From assembly GCA_035502855.1 (NCBI GenBank), contig DATJTX010000026.1, forward strand, positions 1 to 64,000: a stretch of DNA of 64,000 bases. The letters run 5' to 3'. Under the pieces are notes generated by a model. The model saw only the letters and a program-made list of their open reading frames with translations. It did no database searches and was not told the origin of the DNA. Numbering within the stretch: position 1 is the stretch's first letter; each line of letters starts with the position of its first letter. This document shows, piece by piece, positions 8,683-16,533 of this stretch. The position numbers and the translations under genes are program-made. The DNA is from Candidatus Baltobacteraceae bacterium (GTDB taxonomy: Bacteria; Vulcanimicrobiota; Vulcanimicrobiia; Vulcanimicrobiales; Vulcanimicrobiaceae).

Positions 8683-9405
8683 ATGAAGACCCTCACCGCC
8701 CCGGCGTTCACGATCCAGCGTTCGAAAGAGCGCGCGTATTTCGACCACGGGTGGCTGCAGACGTATCATTCATTCAGCTTTGCCGACTACTACGATCCCG
8801 ACAACCAGAATTGGGGCGCACTGCGGGTGTTCAACGACGACACCGTCGCCGGCGGTGCAGGCTTTCCGACACATCCGCACCGCGACATGGAGATCGTCAC
8901 CTACGTGCTCGAGGGAAAGCTCGCGCACAAGGACAGCATGGGGAATGAAGGCATCGTCGGCCCGGGCGGCGTGCAATTCATGAGCGCGGGAAACGGCGTG
9001 CGGCATTCCGAGTACAACGCCGATCCGAACGCCCCGCTGCATTTCGTGCAAATGTGGGTCGTGCCGGGAACGCTCGGCGGTGCGCCGGTGTACGGCCAGA
9101 TGGATTTTACGCTCGCGGAGCGTCACAATCGCTGGCTGCGCGTCGTCAGCGGAGACCCGCTCGTGGAGGCGCCGATCGCGATAACCGCGGATGCGACGCT
9201 CGCGGTCTCGCGCGTGGACGACGCTACCGTCGTGTACGAGTTTGCCCCTCACCGCTACGGCTTTCTCTTCGTGGCCGACGGCAAGGTCGAGGCCAACGGC
9301 GAGCTCTTACAAAAGGGCGATGCCGTACGCTTGTTCGACGTTCCGCGTCTGGGCGCACGCGGCCACGGCGAGCTCATCCTCTGGGACGCCCCCGCCCTGG
9401 ACTAG
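8683..9405 (+). CDS. Pirin family protein
   Basis: 240 residues. The ATG at 8683 follows a GGA-containing leader. Bicupin pirin motifs are clear: AYFDHGWLQTYHSFSFADYY, then PTHPHRDMEIVTYVLEG with the metal-binding His/His/Glu set near residues 66-72, GNGVRHSEYN supplying a further His, and HFVQMWV. Pirins bind iron or another metal; some have quercetinase activity and others act as redox-sensitive regulators. It is the only plus-strand gene inside a minus-strand exporter locus and ends 1 bp before the convergent permease stop. Confidence 0.92.
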   Translation: MKTLTAPAFTIQRSKERAYFDHGWLQTYHSFSFADYYDPDNQNWGALRVFNDDTVAGGAGFPTHPHRDMEIVTYVLEGKLAHKDSMGNEGIVGPGGVQFMSAGNGVRHSEYNADPNAPLHFVQMWVVPGTLGGAPVYGQMDFTLAERHNRWLRVVSGDPLVEAPIAITADATLAVSRVDDATVVYEFAPHRYGFLFVADGKVEANGELLQKGDAVRLFDVPRLGARGHGELILWDAPALD

Positions 9406-9406
9406 A

Positions 9407-10207
9407 CTACCCACCCTGGACGACGACGCGGCGGGCGGCCGCGTTCCACACCGCCGCAGAGACGACGCTGAAGAGCACGAGCCAGGCGACTTGCACGCCG
9501 AGTGCGAGCGGCCATTGCGCGGGCGGAATCACGCCCACGTAGATCAAGAGCGGCGTCGAATACACGGCCGCGAACGGCAGCGCGAAGACGATTTGCCCGA
9601 AGACGCCCGGGAAGAACGTCAACGGGATGATCTGACCCGAGAGCAGATCGGAGACCCAGCGCACGATCAACTGGATTGCGAACGTTTCCAGCGTCCAAAA
9701 TGCGGTCGAGTTCATCAGGAAATTGATGAAGAAGTTCACGCCGTAGCCCAGCAAGAACGAAAGCGCAAAGACAGCGAGCGTGGCCGGAGCGGGCACGTCG
9801 ATATGGACCAGCAGCAGCGCGAAAAGCAGCGACGGAATCACCAGGACCGCGTGCAGGATCGTCTGGCCGACGCCGTCGGCGAAGAAGTAGAGCGGCACGC
9901 TGATCGGCTTCATCAAGTCGGTGGCGATCGTGCCCTCGCGGAGCTTCTCGCGAATCAGACGCGTGCCGTCGACTTCCAGAATCAGTGACATCAACAGTGC
10001 GATCGTGGCGTACGTGATCATGCTGTGCAGCGGCAGATTCAGCGGCATCGCGTTCTGCGCGTAGAGCGCCGTCCAGAGCGAGCGCAGGATGTACACGCGC
10101 AAGATCAGCGAGCCGACCTCGGTCAGCACCTCGAGCCGGTAAGTCGCCTCGCGCGCAAACGCCTTCTTGGCGAACTCCACGTACGGCTCGACATTCAATC
10201 CGCGCAT
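9407..10207 (-). CDS. ABC-2 type transporter permease, COG4587-like
   Basis: 266 residues from the ATG at 10207; a TTG at 10216 would add three residues. About six transmembrane segments are visible, with the family stretch TRLIREKLREGTIATDLMKPIS, equivalent to the EGRFDRFLVRPL region of the other permease. It probably forms the heterodimeric channel with 7666-8460, driven by the ATPase at 11151-12158. Just upstream lies the long palindrome at 10231-10416, which would separate its transcription from the preceding gene. Confidence 0.8.
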   Translation of the reverse strand: MRGLNVEPYVEFAKKAFAREATYRLEVLTEVGSLILRVYILRSLWTALYAQNAMPLNLPLHSMITYATIALLMSLILEVDGTRLIREKLREGTIATDLMKPISVPLYFFADGVGQTILHAVLVIPSLLFALLLVHIDVPAPATLAVFALSFLLGYGVNFFINFLMNSTAFWTLETFAIQLIVRWVSDLLSGQIIPLTFFPGVFGQIVFALPFAAVYSTPLLIYVGVIPPAQWPLALGVQVAWLVLFSVVSAAVWNAAARRVVVQGG

Positions 10208-10230
10208 CGAATCCAATCCAACCCTAGCGA

Positions 10231-10416
10231 AAGAAAAAACCTCAACGGTGATTTGGTTGGGCGTGTTTGGTTCCCGGGGCGTCTGAGAATCGGTCGAAGC
10301 CCGGAGGGCGAGAGACCGATTTCAGAGAGTAGCATTTTCACAAGGACGTGAAAATGCGGACGTCCCCGAAACCAAATACGCCCAACCAAAGAACATCACC
10401 GTTTGGGTTTTTTCTT
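10231..10416. repeat. Long nested palindrome, three-way-junction-like
   Basis: The arms at 10231-10283 and 10360-10416 are inverted copies matching over about 50 bases, sharing AACGGTGAT, TTGGTTGGGCGT and TTTGGTT. Inside sit two separate hairpins. One has AATCGGTC (10288-10295) pairing with GACCGATT (10314-10321) and an inner GCCC/GGGC stem. The other is a perfect 10-bp stem, GCATTTTCAC (10332-10341) with GTGAAAATGC (10348-10357). Both outer ends have A/T tracts, so either strand can form a stem followed by T6. It includes the stop codon of the gene at 10396. It could act as a bidirectional terminator or be a mobile palindromic element. Confidence 0.85.
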
Positions 10417-11154
10417 GAGCGCCTCCTGGCGTTTCATCTCCATCTCCTGGAGTTCCAGCATCATCGCATCGACGACCGTGTCGACCTCGGTGGTCTGCTG
10501 CTTCGGCGGTTCCTCGCCCGCGCTGCGCCGCGCCGGCGCCTTGTTCGCGTGTGCGTCGAGTACGGCATCCTGCGCATGAGCTTTGCGCAGAAACTGCGCG
10601 TACGCTTGTGCGGCCTTGGCCCGGGCACCCTCGCCCGAATCGATGTTGAAGACGTTCTCGTAGAACTGCAGATCGCGCGCGGCCTCGGGCGCCTTCTCGG
10701 GCGGCACGATCTTGGCCGGATTGCCGTAAGCGATGTGCTGCATCGGCACGCTCGCGTTCTTGAGCAGGCGCGCATTGACGTGGACGATTCCGCCCAACGC
10801 GACGCCGCTGCCGTCCTCCATCACCGCGCCGTTGAAGACGCGGCTGCCGCTGGCGATGAAGCAGCCGCTTCCGATCGTGGCGCCGACGACGTAGGCGTGC
10901 GGTCCCACGATGCAGCGATCGCCGATCTTCACCGGAAACCGGGTCGCGCTTCCGCCGCTGGCTTTGATCACAGCGTTCTCCATCACCACGCAATCGGCGC
11001 CGAGCGTCAACGGCGCGCCTTCGGCCACGATCACGGCGCCGTGCAAGATCGCACAGCCCTGACCGACCGTCACCTCGCCGCTGATCGTGGCGCTTGGCGC
11101 GATGTAGGCGCTCGGATGGATCTTGGGTTTTTTCGTTCCGCTCGAGAGAATCAT
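10396..11154 (-). CDS. Left-handed beta-helix (gamma carbonic anhydrase-like) protein
   Basis: 252 residues. Hexapeptide repeats run from about 10 to 165 (IHPSAYIAPSATI, VTVGQGCAILHGAV, GPHAYVVGATIG, CFIASGSRVFNGAV), forming an LbH fold like gamma carbonic anhydrases and related acyltransferases. The classical three zinc histidines are not all evident, so catalysis is uncertain. The last ~80 residues are helical and Lys/Glu-rich, ending KKKPKR; that tail is encoded by one arm of the palindrome at 10231-10416. Its start overlaps the ATPase gene stop (ATGA), so the two are probably co-translated. Confidence 0.72.
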   Translation of the reverse strand: MILSSGTKKPKIHPSAYIAPSATISGEVTVGQGCAILHGAVIVAEGAPLTLGADCVVMENAVIKASGGSATRFPVKIGDRCIVGPHAYVVGATIGSGCFIASGSRVFNGAVMEDGSGVALGGIVHVNARLLKNASVPMQHIAYGNPAKIVPPEKAPEAARDLQFYENVFNIDSGEGARAKAAQAYAQFLRKAHAQDAVLDAHANKAPARRSAGEEPPKQQTTEVDTVVDAMMLELQEMEMKRQEALKKKPKR

Positions 11155-12158
11155 CGTATGCTCTCCGCCGCGCGCGCATCGTATCCTTCGACGTAGATGC
11201 GGCGAATGATCGATTCGAGGTCTGGTTCCTCGATCGAGACGTCCTCGAGGCTGTAGCGCTCGCTCGCCTGACGGATCAGCAGATCCGCCCGTTCCAGATT
11301 TCGGTCGAAACGAAAGCGGGCCGTCCGGCCGTCGCTGCTTTCGAGCTCGGCGCCCGCCAGCTGCGGCGAGGACACCGCGCGATCGAAACGCACCACCAGC
11401 GTGCGGAAGCGGCCGTACTCGCCCTTGATCCGTTCGACGTCGCCGTCATAGATCACGGTGCCTCGATCGATCAGCACGATCCGGCGGCACAAGCGTTCGA
11501 CGTCGGCCAAGTCGTGCGTGGTGAGGATGATCGTCGTGCCGCGCTCGGCGTTGATGCGAGCGATGAACTCGCGGATCGCCTCTTTGGCAACGACGTCCAA
11601 GCCGATCGTCGGCTCGTCGAGGTAGACGATCGTGGGATCGTGGAGAAGTGCGGCCGCAAAATCGCCGCACATACGTTGACCCAGCGAGAGCTGACGCACG
11701 GGCGTGCGTAGAAACTCATCCATCTGCAGAATCCGGACGAATTCGTCGAGATTGCGCCGATAGATCGTGGGCGGAATACTGTAGATCGCGCGCAGCAGCT
11801 CGAACGACTCGATCAGCGGCAAGTCCCAATAGAGCTGACTGCGCTGGCCGAAGACGACGCCGATGTTTCGCGCGTTCGCCCGGCGCGACTGATACGGCAC
11901 GATCCCGGCGACCCGCACCTCGCCTGCGGTCGGTACGAGGATCCCGGTGAGCATCTTGATCGTGGTCGACTTGCCGGCGCCGTTCGGTCCGATGTAGCCG
12001 ACCAGCTCGCCCGGCTCGAGCGACATCGTCACCCCGCCCACCGCGACGCGCTCGTCGTAGGCGCGCGAGAAGAGCGTGCGCAGCGCTCCCAACGGCCCGG
12101 GAACGCGCTTGACCGCGCGGAAGACCTTGCGCAGGTCGCGGGTTTCGATGATCGGCAT
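11151..12158 (-). CDS. ABC transporter ATP-binding protein, COG4586-like
   Basis: 335 residues from the ATG at 12158 (MPIIETRDLRKVF). Walker A GPNGAGKST is near residue 58, the signature is LSLGQRM (near 152) instead of LSGGQ, Walker B is TIVYLDEPTIGLD, and the switch is TTHDL. The N-terminal extension before Walker A (VKRVPGPLGALRTLFSR) is typical of COG4586 ATPases that drive COG3694/COG4587 permeases, both of which are downstream on the same strand. It energises export of an unidentified substrate. The frame extends upstream of this ATG but would overlap the divergent kinase-like gene. Confidence 0.88.
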   Translation of the reverse strand: MPIIETRDLRKVFRAVKRVPGPLGALRTLFSRAYDERVAVGGVTMSLEPGELVGYIGPNGAGKSTTIKMLTGILVPTAGEVRVAGIVPYQSRRANARNIGVVFGQRSQLYWDLPLIESFELLRAIYSIPPTIYRRNLDEFVRILQMDEFLRTPVRQLSLGQRMCGDFAAALLHDPTIVYLDEPTIGLDVVAKEAIREFIARINAERGTTIILTTHDLADVERLCRRIVLIDRGTVIYDGDVERIKGEYGRFRTLVVRFDRAVSSPQLAGAELESSDGRTARFRFDRNLERADLLIRQASERYSLEDVSIEEPDLESIIRRIYVEGYDARAAESIR

Positions 12159-12174
12159 CGCGTAGTTCTTCGGC

Positions 12175-12780
12175 GTGATCCTGACGATCTCCAACCAATA
12201 CGGAAGCGGAGCGGTTGCCATCGCGCAGCGCGTGGCGGCGGAGCTGGGCTACGAGTTCGTCGACCGCCAACTCCCGGTGGTGGTCGCGAAACGGATGCAC
12301 ATCTCGGACGCGCAGGCGCAGGCTGCCGACGAGACGGGCCGGTCACTCGGGGCGCGGCTGCTCTCGAGCCTCGAACTCGCGACGCCCGAGGTCGCGGTGA
12401 CCAGTTTTGGTGAGACCTTCGACGAGGAGTACGTGCGGGAGGTGCAGGAGGCGGTGCGGGAGTTCGCCGCGCACGGCAACGTCGTCATCGTCGGACGCGG
12501 GGCCGGCGCGATTCTCGGACGACGGCCGGACGTGTTGCGGGTATTCATCTACGCGCCGCGTGACTGGCGGATCGAGCGCGTCATCGCCGAGCTCGGTTTC
12601 GACCGGAAAGCCGCCGCCGCCGAAATCGACCGCATCGATCGCGCACGCCGCGCGCACCTGCGGGATTGGTACAACGTCGAGATCGGATCGCCCGCGGTCG
12701 TGGATCTCGCGATCGACAGCGCGACCGTCGGGCTCGAGGGCAGCGCCGCAGTCATCATCGCTGCCGTGCAGGCGCGCTAA
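12175..12780 (+). CDS. Cytidylate kinase-like family protein
   Basis: 201 residues from a GTG start. The N-terminus ILTISNQYGSGAVAIAQRVAAELGY resembles the P-loop region of the cytidylate-kinase-like family, but the usual GKST/GKT lysine is replaced (GSGAVA), as is common in this family. Later features are FIYAPRDWRIERV and an Arg-rich lid region (DRIDRARRAHLRDWYN). It probably has a P-loop kinase fold; substrate and activity are uncertain. It is divergent from the ABC ATPase with 16 bp between the starts, and a long terminator-like palindrome follows. Confidence 0.7.
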   Translation: MILTISNQYGSGAVAIAQRVAAELGYEFVDRQLPVVVAKRMHISDAQAQAADETGRSLGARLLSSLELATPEVAVTSFGETFDEEYVREVQEAVREFAAHGNVVIVGRGAGAILGRRPDVLRVFIYAPRDWRIERVIAELGFDRKAAAAEIDRIDRARRAHLRDWYNVEIGSPAVVDLAIDSATVGLEGSAAVIIAAVQAR

Positions 12781-12783
12781 GGG

Positions 12784-12888
12784 TTTTTATGCGGGGAGCG
12801 GTTTCAGGCTAGGCGACAAGGAGCGACGTGTGCAATGGCACACGAGCTCCGTGTCAACGACGCCTGAAGCTGTTCCCCCGCATAAAAA
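12784..12888. terminator. 105-nt continuous hairpin between convergent genes
   Basis: TTTTTATGCGGGG (12784-12796) pairs perfectly with CCCCGCATAAAAA (12876-12888). Inside it, TTCAGGC pairs with GCCTGAA, GACAAGGAGC (12815-12824) with GCTCCGTGTC (12846-12855), and CGTGTGC (12827-12833) with GCACACG (12838-12844) around an AATG loop. The result is one almost uninterrupted stem. It lies between the plus-strand kinase-like gene and the minus-strand histone-like gene and probably blocks read-through in both directions, but it is far longer than an ordinary intrinsic terminator. Confidence 0.8.
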
Positions 12889-12912
12889 AAGCGAGTCGCG
12901 GTTGCGACTCGC
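12884..12912 (-). terminator. Intrinsic terminator of the histone-like gene
   Basis: GCGAGTCGC (12891-12899) pairs perfectly with GCGACTCGC (12904-12912) around GGTT. On the minus strand it is followed by seven T (12884-12890). It sits 26 bases past the stop of the Lys/Arg-rich gene, so it is its likely rho-independent terminator. The T tract is shared with the long hairpin arm. Confidence 0.85.
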
Positions 12913-12938
12913 ATATAGCCATAAAAAGAGCCGAGAAG

Positions 12939-13193
12939 TTAGGCTGCGGGTGCAGCTTTCTTCCGGCGCGATTTGCGGCGGGTGGTCTTGCGAGCGGACG
13001 CCTTACGAGCGGCCTTCTTGCGGCTGGCCTTCTTGCGGGAAGTCTTCTTACGCGAAGCCTTCTTGCGAGTAGCCTTCTTGCGAGTGGTCTTCTTGCGGCC
13101 CGCGGCCTTCTTACGGGAGGCCTTCTTGCGAGTCGCTTTGCGCTTCGGCGCAGCCTTCTTCGCAGCCGCTTTTCTCTTGCGTTTGACTGCCAT
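12939..13193 (-). CDS. Lys/Arg-rich histone H1-like DNA-binding protein
   Basis: 84 residues starting MAVKRKRKAAAKK and made almost wholly of Lys, Arg and Ala in repeats of the form RKKAxRKKxxRKK, with no hydrophobic core. Such tails resemble histone H1 C-termini and bacterial H1-like proteins that bind and compact DNA without a fold. The DNA is correspondingly repetitive (about 12970-13150; units near CTTCTTGCG), so the copy number could change by slippage. A strong terminator follows. Function is inferred from composition only. Confidence 0.75.
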   Translation of the reverse strand: MAVKRKRKAAAKKAAPKRKATRKKASRKKAAGRKKTTRKKATRKKASRKKTSRKKASRKKAARKASARKTTRRKSRRKKAAPAA

Positions 13194-13273
13194 GTGCGTG
13201 GAGTCATCCTTTCTCCGGCTACACAGTTGTAGCCAGGGGTAGTTGCCTACCTTATACAGTATTCTCGGCTGCA

Positions 13274-14065
13274 ATGCAAGTTTTGTGTAGTGACGCGCGT
13301 ATCGAGGTCGACGTTGCGGGTGATGGTGATGCAGTCGTCCTCATCCATGGCTTTCCACTCTCACGCGAGATCTGGCAGGCGCAGGCGCGCGCGCTTTCGC
13401 AGCACATGCGCGTCATCGCACTCGACCTGCGCGGCATGGGCGCGTCGACGGTAACCGACGGACCGTACTTGATGGAGTCGCTCGCGGGCGACGTCGCGGC
13501 GGTGCTCGACACGCTTGCGATCGAGCACGCGTCGCTCGTCGGTCATTCGCTCGGAGGTTACGTCGCACTCGCTTTCGCGCGCATGTACGCGGAACGTCTC
13601 GATCGTCTCGCGCTGGTCTGCTCGCGCATCGCCGCAGATGATTCTGCGCGCGCGGCACATCGTCACGATCTTGCCGACGACGCCGTTCGCACGGGATCGA
13701 CGCAACGCATCGTGCGCGAATTCCGCGATGCCGCGCTGAGCGAAAAAACGCGTGACGATCGACCGGAAATCGTCGAAAAATTCAATAAAATCGCGGAAAA
13801 ACACGACGTACACGGATTAGCGGCGATGTTGCGCGGGATGGCGCTGCGCGACGGGGCCGAGGACATCGCCGGCGACCTGCTGATGCCCGTGCTGGTGGTC
13901 GCCGGAGCGCAGGACACGATCGTCCCCGCACCCGAGGCCGAGGCGGCGGCTCGAGCCTTCCCGGACGGGCGGTTGGTCGTATTGCCCGGCACCGGACACG
14001 TGCCGATGCTGGAGTCGCCCGAGGCGCTGACTGCTTGCTTGCTCGCCTGGTTTAGCGACGGCTGA
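13274..14065 (+). CDS. Alpha/beta fold hydrolase
   Basis: 263 residues. Fold motifs in order are VVLIHGFPLSREIW (oxyanion-hole HGFP), LDLRGMGAS, LVGHSLGGYVAL with the nucleophile Ser near residue 94, VLVVAGAQDTIVP with the acid Asp near 217, and GTGHVPMLESPE with the catalytic His near 242. This matches 3-oxoadipate enol-lactonase/haloperoxidase-like hydrolases; the substrate cannot be told. The start lies 80 bp from the divergent histone-like gene. The 3' end overlaps the convergent small membrane gene by 14 bp. Confidence 0.9.
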   Translation: MQVLCSDARIEVDVAGDGDAVVLIHGFPLSREIWQAQARALSQHMRVIALDLRGMGASTVTDGPYLMESLAGDVAAVLDTLAIEHASLVGHSLGGYVALAFARMYAERLDRLALVCSRIAADDSARAAHRHDLADDAVRTGSTQRIVREFRDAALSEKTRDDRPEIVEKFNKIAEKHDVHGLAAMLRGMALRDGAEDIAGDLLMPVLVVAGAQDTIVPAPEAEAAARAFPDGRLVVLPGTGHVPMLESPEALTACLLAWFSDG

Positions 14066-14234
14066 CGGGGAGGCCCGACCGGCGCCGGACCATGTTATAG
14101 AGGAAGAGAGCGACGACGATCACGGCGGCGATCACCGCGGCCACCACGATGAGGTGCAGGGCCCAGCCCAGCAGCGCGATCGCCACCAGGACGGCGGCGA
14201 TGATCAGGGTCAGTCGGATGAAGGTGTTCAGCAT
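14052..14234 (-). CDS. Small membrane protein
   Basis: 60 residues. Two hydrophobic stretches (about 5-25 and 28-46) are separated by a short turn, followed by a basic tail NMVRRRSGLPVSRR. No family recognised. The plausible coding start is the ATG at 14234. It overlaps the end of the alpha/beta hydrolase tail to tail. The strong hydrophobic, positive-inside pattern supports a real protein, but its small size leaves doubt. Confidence 0.5.
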   Translation of the reverse strand: MLNTFIRLTLIIAAVLVAIALLGWALHLIVVAAVIAAVIVVALFLYNMVRRRSGLPVSRR

Positions 14235-14309
14235 CGGTGGTTCCCATCTCCGTGGTAGAAGGCTCTTCCAAAACTACCGATACCCAGGTGGAGAGGTTTC
14301 ACGCTACGT

Positions 14310-14471
14310 ATGGACATCGGCACGGTAACGGCCCCCCTGACCGACGGGTCGGCGACGACCGGCAGCGTCTCGCTCTCGGTCCTGAAGACCGTCGAGGATC
14401 TCCAGGCGACGATTTCGGCGGAACTCTTCCAGTCGCTCGGTGTGGGCACGCAAATCGATCGGTACGCTTAG
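14310..14471 (+). CDS. YjfB-like small protein (putative motility protein family)
   Basis: A 53-residue frame starting MDIGTVTAPLTDGSA, with VLKTVEDLQATISAELFQSL following. It matches the pattern of the short YjfB/putative motility proteins: MDI at the N-terminus, then VxxLKxxxDxQ and a Leu-rich end. AGAGG lies upstream. It is followed 10 bp later by a secreted-protein gene on the same strand. No flagellar gene is in view, so the family name says little about function here. Confidence 0.5.
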   Translation: MDIGTVTAPLTDGSATTGSVSLSVLKTVEDLQATISAELFQSLGVGTQIDRYA

Positions 14472-14481
14472 GGAGCAGGTC

Positions 14482-15246
14482 ATGAAAATTGCTATTTCTT
14501 GCGCCGCGCTTGCGTTGGCGGTGAGTTTATGTGCTCCGGCGGCGGCGCAGACCAGTGCGGCGCCGCAGCGCCATCTCGTCTACTCCTTTACCTACGGCGC
14601 TACGACGGACGTCACGATCCATGACTCGGGATTCAATAACAACGGCACGAACGCGGCCGGCGGCGGAAACGGGATGGAGGACTACACCGATCGCGCCGGC
14701 GACACCGGGACGATCACGGTAGACGTAATGCGCGAAGAGCAGGACACCGGCCTCGTGCTCACCGTTTCCGAGACAGGTAGCAATCCGGCGCGCAGTGCCA
14801 AACCCGCCACCTGCGTGGTCTACGGGACGGGCAGCGTCATATGCGATCCGAACGCAACCGTCAACCCCGAGGAGTATAGCGTCATTCGGCTGCTCGGCGC
14901 GCACTTCGTCAACCCGTCGCTGCTCGATTCGAAGCTGCACTGGCAAATCTCGAGCCAAGGCCCGCAGTTCAGCGCCACGAGCGATTACACGATCGTCAAG
15001 AACGACGGCGGGCTCATGCAGATCGACGAGAGCCGCAAGCTGACCTATCAAGGTTCGCGCACCGGCAGCGCCGATGTCACCAACACGATCGGTTACGATT
15101 TCAACCGGCAGATTCCGACCTCGCTCGACGAGATCACCAGCGATCACGGTGCGCATCCCGGTCCGAACGAGATCGACACGACGGTGACGGTGGACGCGAA
15201 GCTGATCACCGATTCCATGGCGTCGGCGACGGCGACGACGCACTAA
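14482..15246 (+). CDS. Secreted hypothetical protein
   Basis: 254 residues from the ATG at 14482. A clear signal peptide (MKIAISCAALALAVSLCAPAAAQ) is followed by a beta-rich mature domain with DYTDRAGDTGTITVDVM and GYDFNRQIPTSLDEITSDHG. No catalytic motif recognised. Two Cys in the mature part (ATCVV and VICDP) could form a disulfide. It sits just upstream of the IS630 element; the IS begins 21 bp after the stop, so insertion did not disrupt it. Confidence 0.65.
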   Translation: MKIAISCAALALAVSLCAPAAAQTSAAPQRHLVYSFTYGATTDVTIHDSGFNNNGTNAAGGGNGMEDYTDRAGDTGTITVDVMREEQDTGLVLTVSETGSNPARSAKPATCVVYGTGSVICDPNATVNPEEYSVIRLLGAHFVNPSLLDSKLHWQISSQGPQFSATSDYTIVKNDGGLMQIDESRKLTYQGSRTGSADVTNTIGYDFNRQIPTSLDEITSDHGAHPGPNEIDTTVTVDAKLITDSMASATATTH

Positions 15247-15266
15247 GCGATAGAAGGGTTTCTCTT

Positions 15267-16405
15267 TAGTGTAGTGTCGAATAAATTGCTTGAATAATAC
15301 CGCGCGTCGCGGTAGAATGACTCATGGGTCGTCCTCTTCGTGATCTAAACATGACGGATGCAGGCGCGCGACGTTGCAGAGCTGGGCGCGTCGGCCGAAG
15401 ACATCGCAACGCCTGGCGCACCGAGCGCGAATCTTGCTGCAGTGCGATCGTGGTTTGCCGAATGACGTTGTCGCCGAACGCGTCGGGACGAGCAAACAGG
15501 CAGTATGCAAGTGGCGAGAGCGCTTTCGCCTCGATCGCCTCCAAGGGCTGAGCGACGCTTCTCGCTCGGGCCCTCCGCGCCAAATCACCGATGACCGGGT
15601 CGATGAGGTCGTCCGGAAAACGCTCACGGCTCGCCCGAAGGGTGCGACGCATTGGAGCGTGCGCGAGATGGCCGCGGAGACTGGCCTTTCCCGCGCCGCG
15701 ATTCATCGAATTTGGCAGACGTTCGGGCTGCAGCCGTATCGCGTCGAAACGTTCAAGCTTTCTACGGATCCGCTCTTCGTAGAGAAAGTTCGCGACGTTG
15801 TTGGGTTGTACATGGCGCCGCCTGAACGCGCGATCGTTCTGTGCGTCGACGAGAAATCACAAGTGCAGGCGCCGGACCGAACGGAGCCGATCTTTCCGAT
15901 GCGACCCGGCGTTCCCGAACGGCAGACGCATGACTACACGCGACACGGCGTGACATCGTTATTTGCCGCGCTCAATGTCGCGACCGGAAAGATCATCGGG
16001 GCTTGTCATCGCCGTCACCGGCATCAAGAGTTTCTGCGATTTTTGAGGCGCATCGATGCGGAAGTTCCCAAAGCGCTGACCGTGCATCTCGTACTCGATA
16101 ACTACGGAACCCATAAGACGCCGGCGGTTCGTCGCTGGTTTGCCGCACATCCGCGTTTTGAACTCCATTTCACACCGGCGAGCGCCAGTTGGCTCAACCA
16201 AGTCGAGCGATTCTTCGGGGAGATCACGCGACGCCGAATTCGCCGTGGAACATTCACGAGCATCGCCGCACTTGAACGAGCCATCATGGAATATCTCAAC
16301 GCTCACAACGCCAAAGCCAAGCCATTTGCCTGGACAGCGACCGCCGACAAAATCTTCGACAAAATCACTTATGGTTATTCGCGCAACTCGTGAGACACTA
16401 CACTA
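15267..16405 (+). mobile_element. IS630-family insertion sequence
   Basis: The ends carry perfect 12-bp inverted repeats: TAGTGTAGTGTC at 15267-15278 and its complement GACACTACACTA at 16394-16405. Weaker matches continue inward (TTGCTTGAATAA against TTGCGCGAATAA). The outermost TA on both sides fits the TA dinucleotide target duplication of IS630/Tc1-mariner elements. Length is about 1.14 kb with one DDE transposase. It is flanked on the right by a decayed second IS and then by the RiPP cluster. Confidence 0.85.
15374..16393 (+). CDS. IS630-family transposase, N-terminus frameshifted
   Basis: The 339-residue open part has a helix-turn-helix region ([35 protein letters not shown]) and DDE catalytic motifs: [20 protein letters not shown], and [11 protein letters not shown]. 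The only in-frame start is a TTG at 15374. The expected family N-terminus ([13 protein letters not shown]) is encoded from an ATG at 15324 in another frame, which would join through about one missing base near 15362 to give MTDAxRATLQSW. So the gene either carries a -1 frameshift mutation or uses ribosomal frameshifting. The catalytic core looks intact. Confidence 0.85.
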   Translation: MQSWARRPKTSQRLAHRARILLQCDRGLPNDVVAERVGTSKQAVCKWRERFRLDRLQGLSDASRSGPPRQITDDRVDEVVRKTLTARPKGATHWSVREMAAETGLSRAAIHRIWQTFGLQPYRVETFKLSTDPLFVEKVRDVVGLYMAPPERAIVLCVDEKSQVQAPDRTEPIFPMRPGVPERQTHDYTRHGVTSLFAALNVATGKIIGACHRRHRHQEFLRFLRRIDAEVPKALTVHLVLDNYGTHKTPAVRRWFAAHPRFELHFTPASASWLNQVERFFGEITRRRIRRGTFTSIAALERAIMEYLNAHNAKAKPFAWTATADKIFDKITYGYSRNS

Positions 16406-16533
16406 GCAGGCTGCGGAAAAGCGAATGAAAGAAGAGGATCGTCTTGCCAGCCAGCGGTTTTAGAGGATGGCTTGCATCGGGAAGTGAGGCATCGCGGTGC
16501 TTGCAGGGGCGTTTCGATACTGCATATCATGTC

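Noticed and set aside
12970..13150. CRISPR-like repeat array
   Set aside because: The repeats are contiguous coding units of a Lys/Arg-rich protein with no unique spacers and no cas genes.
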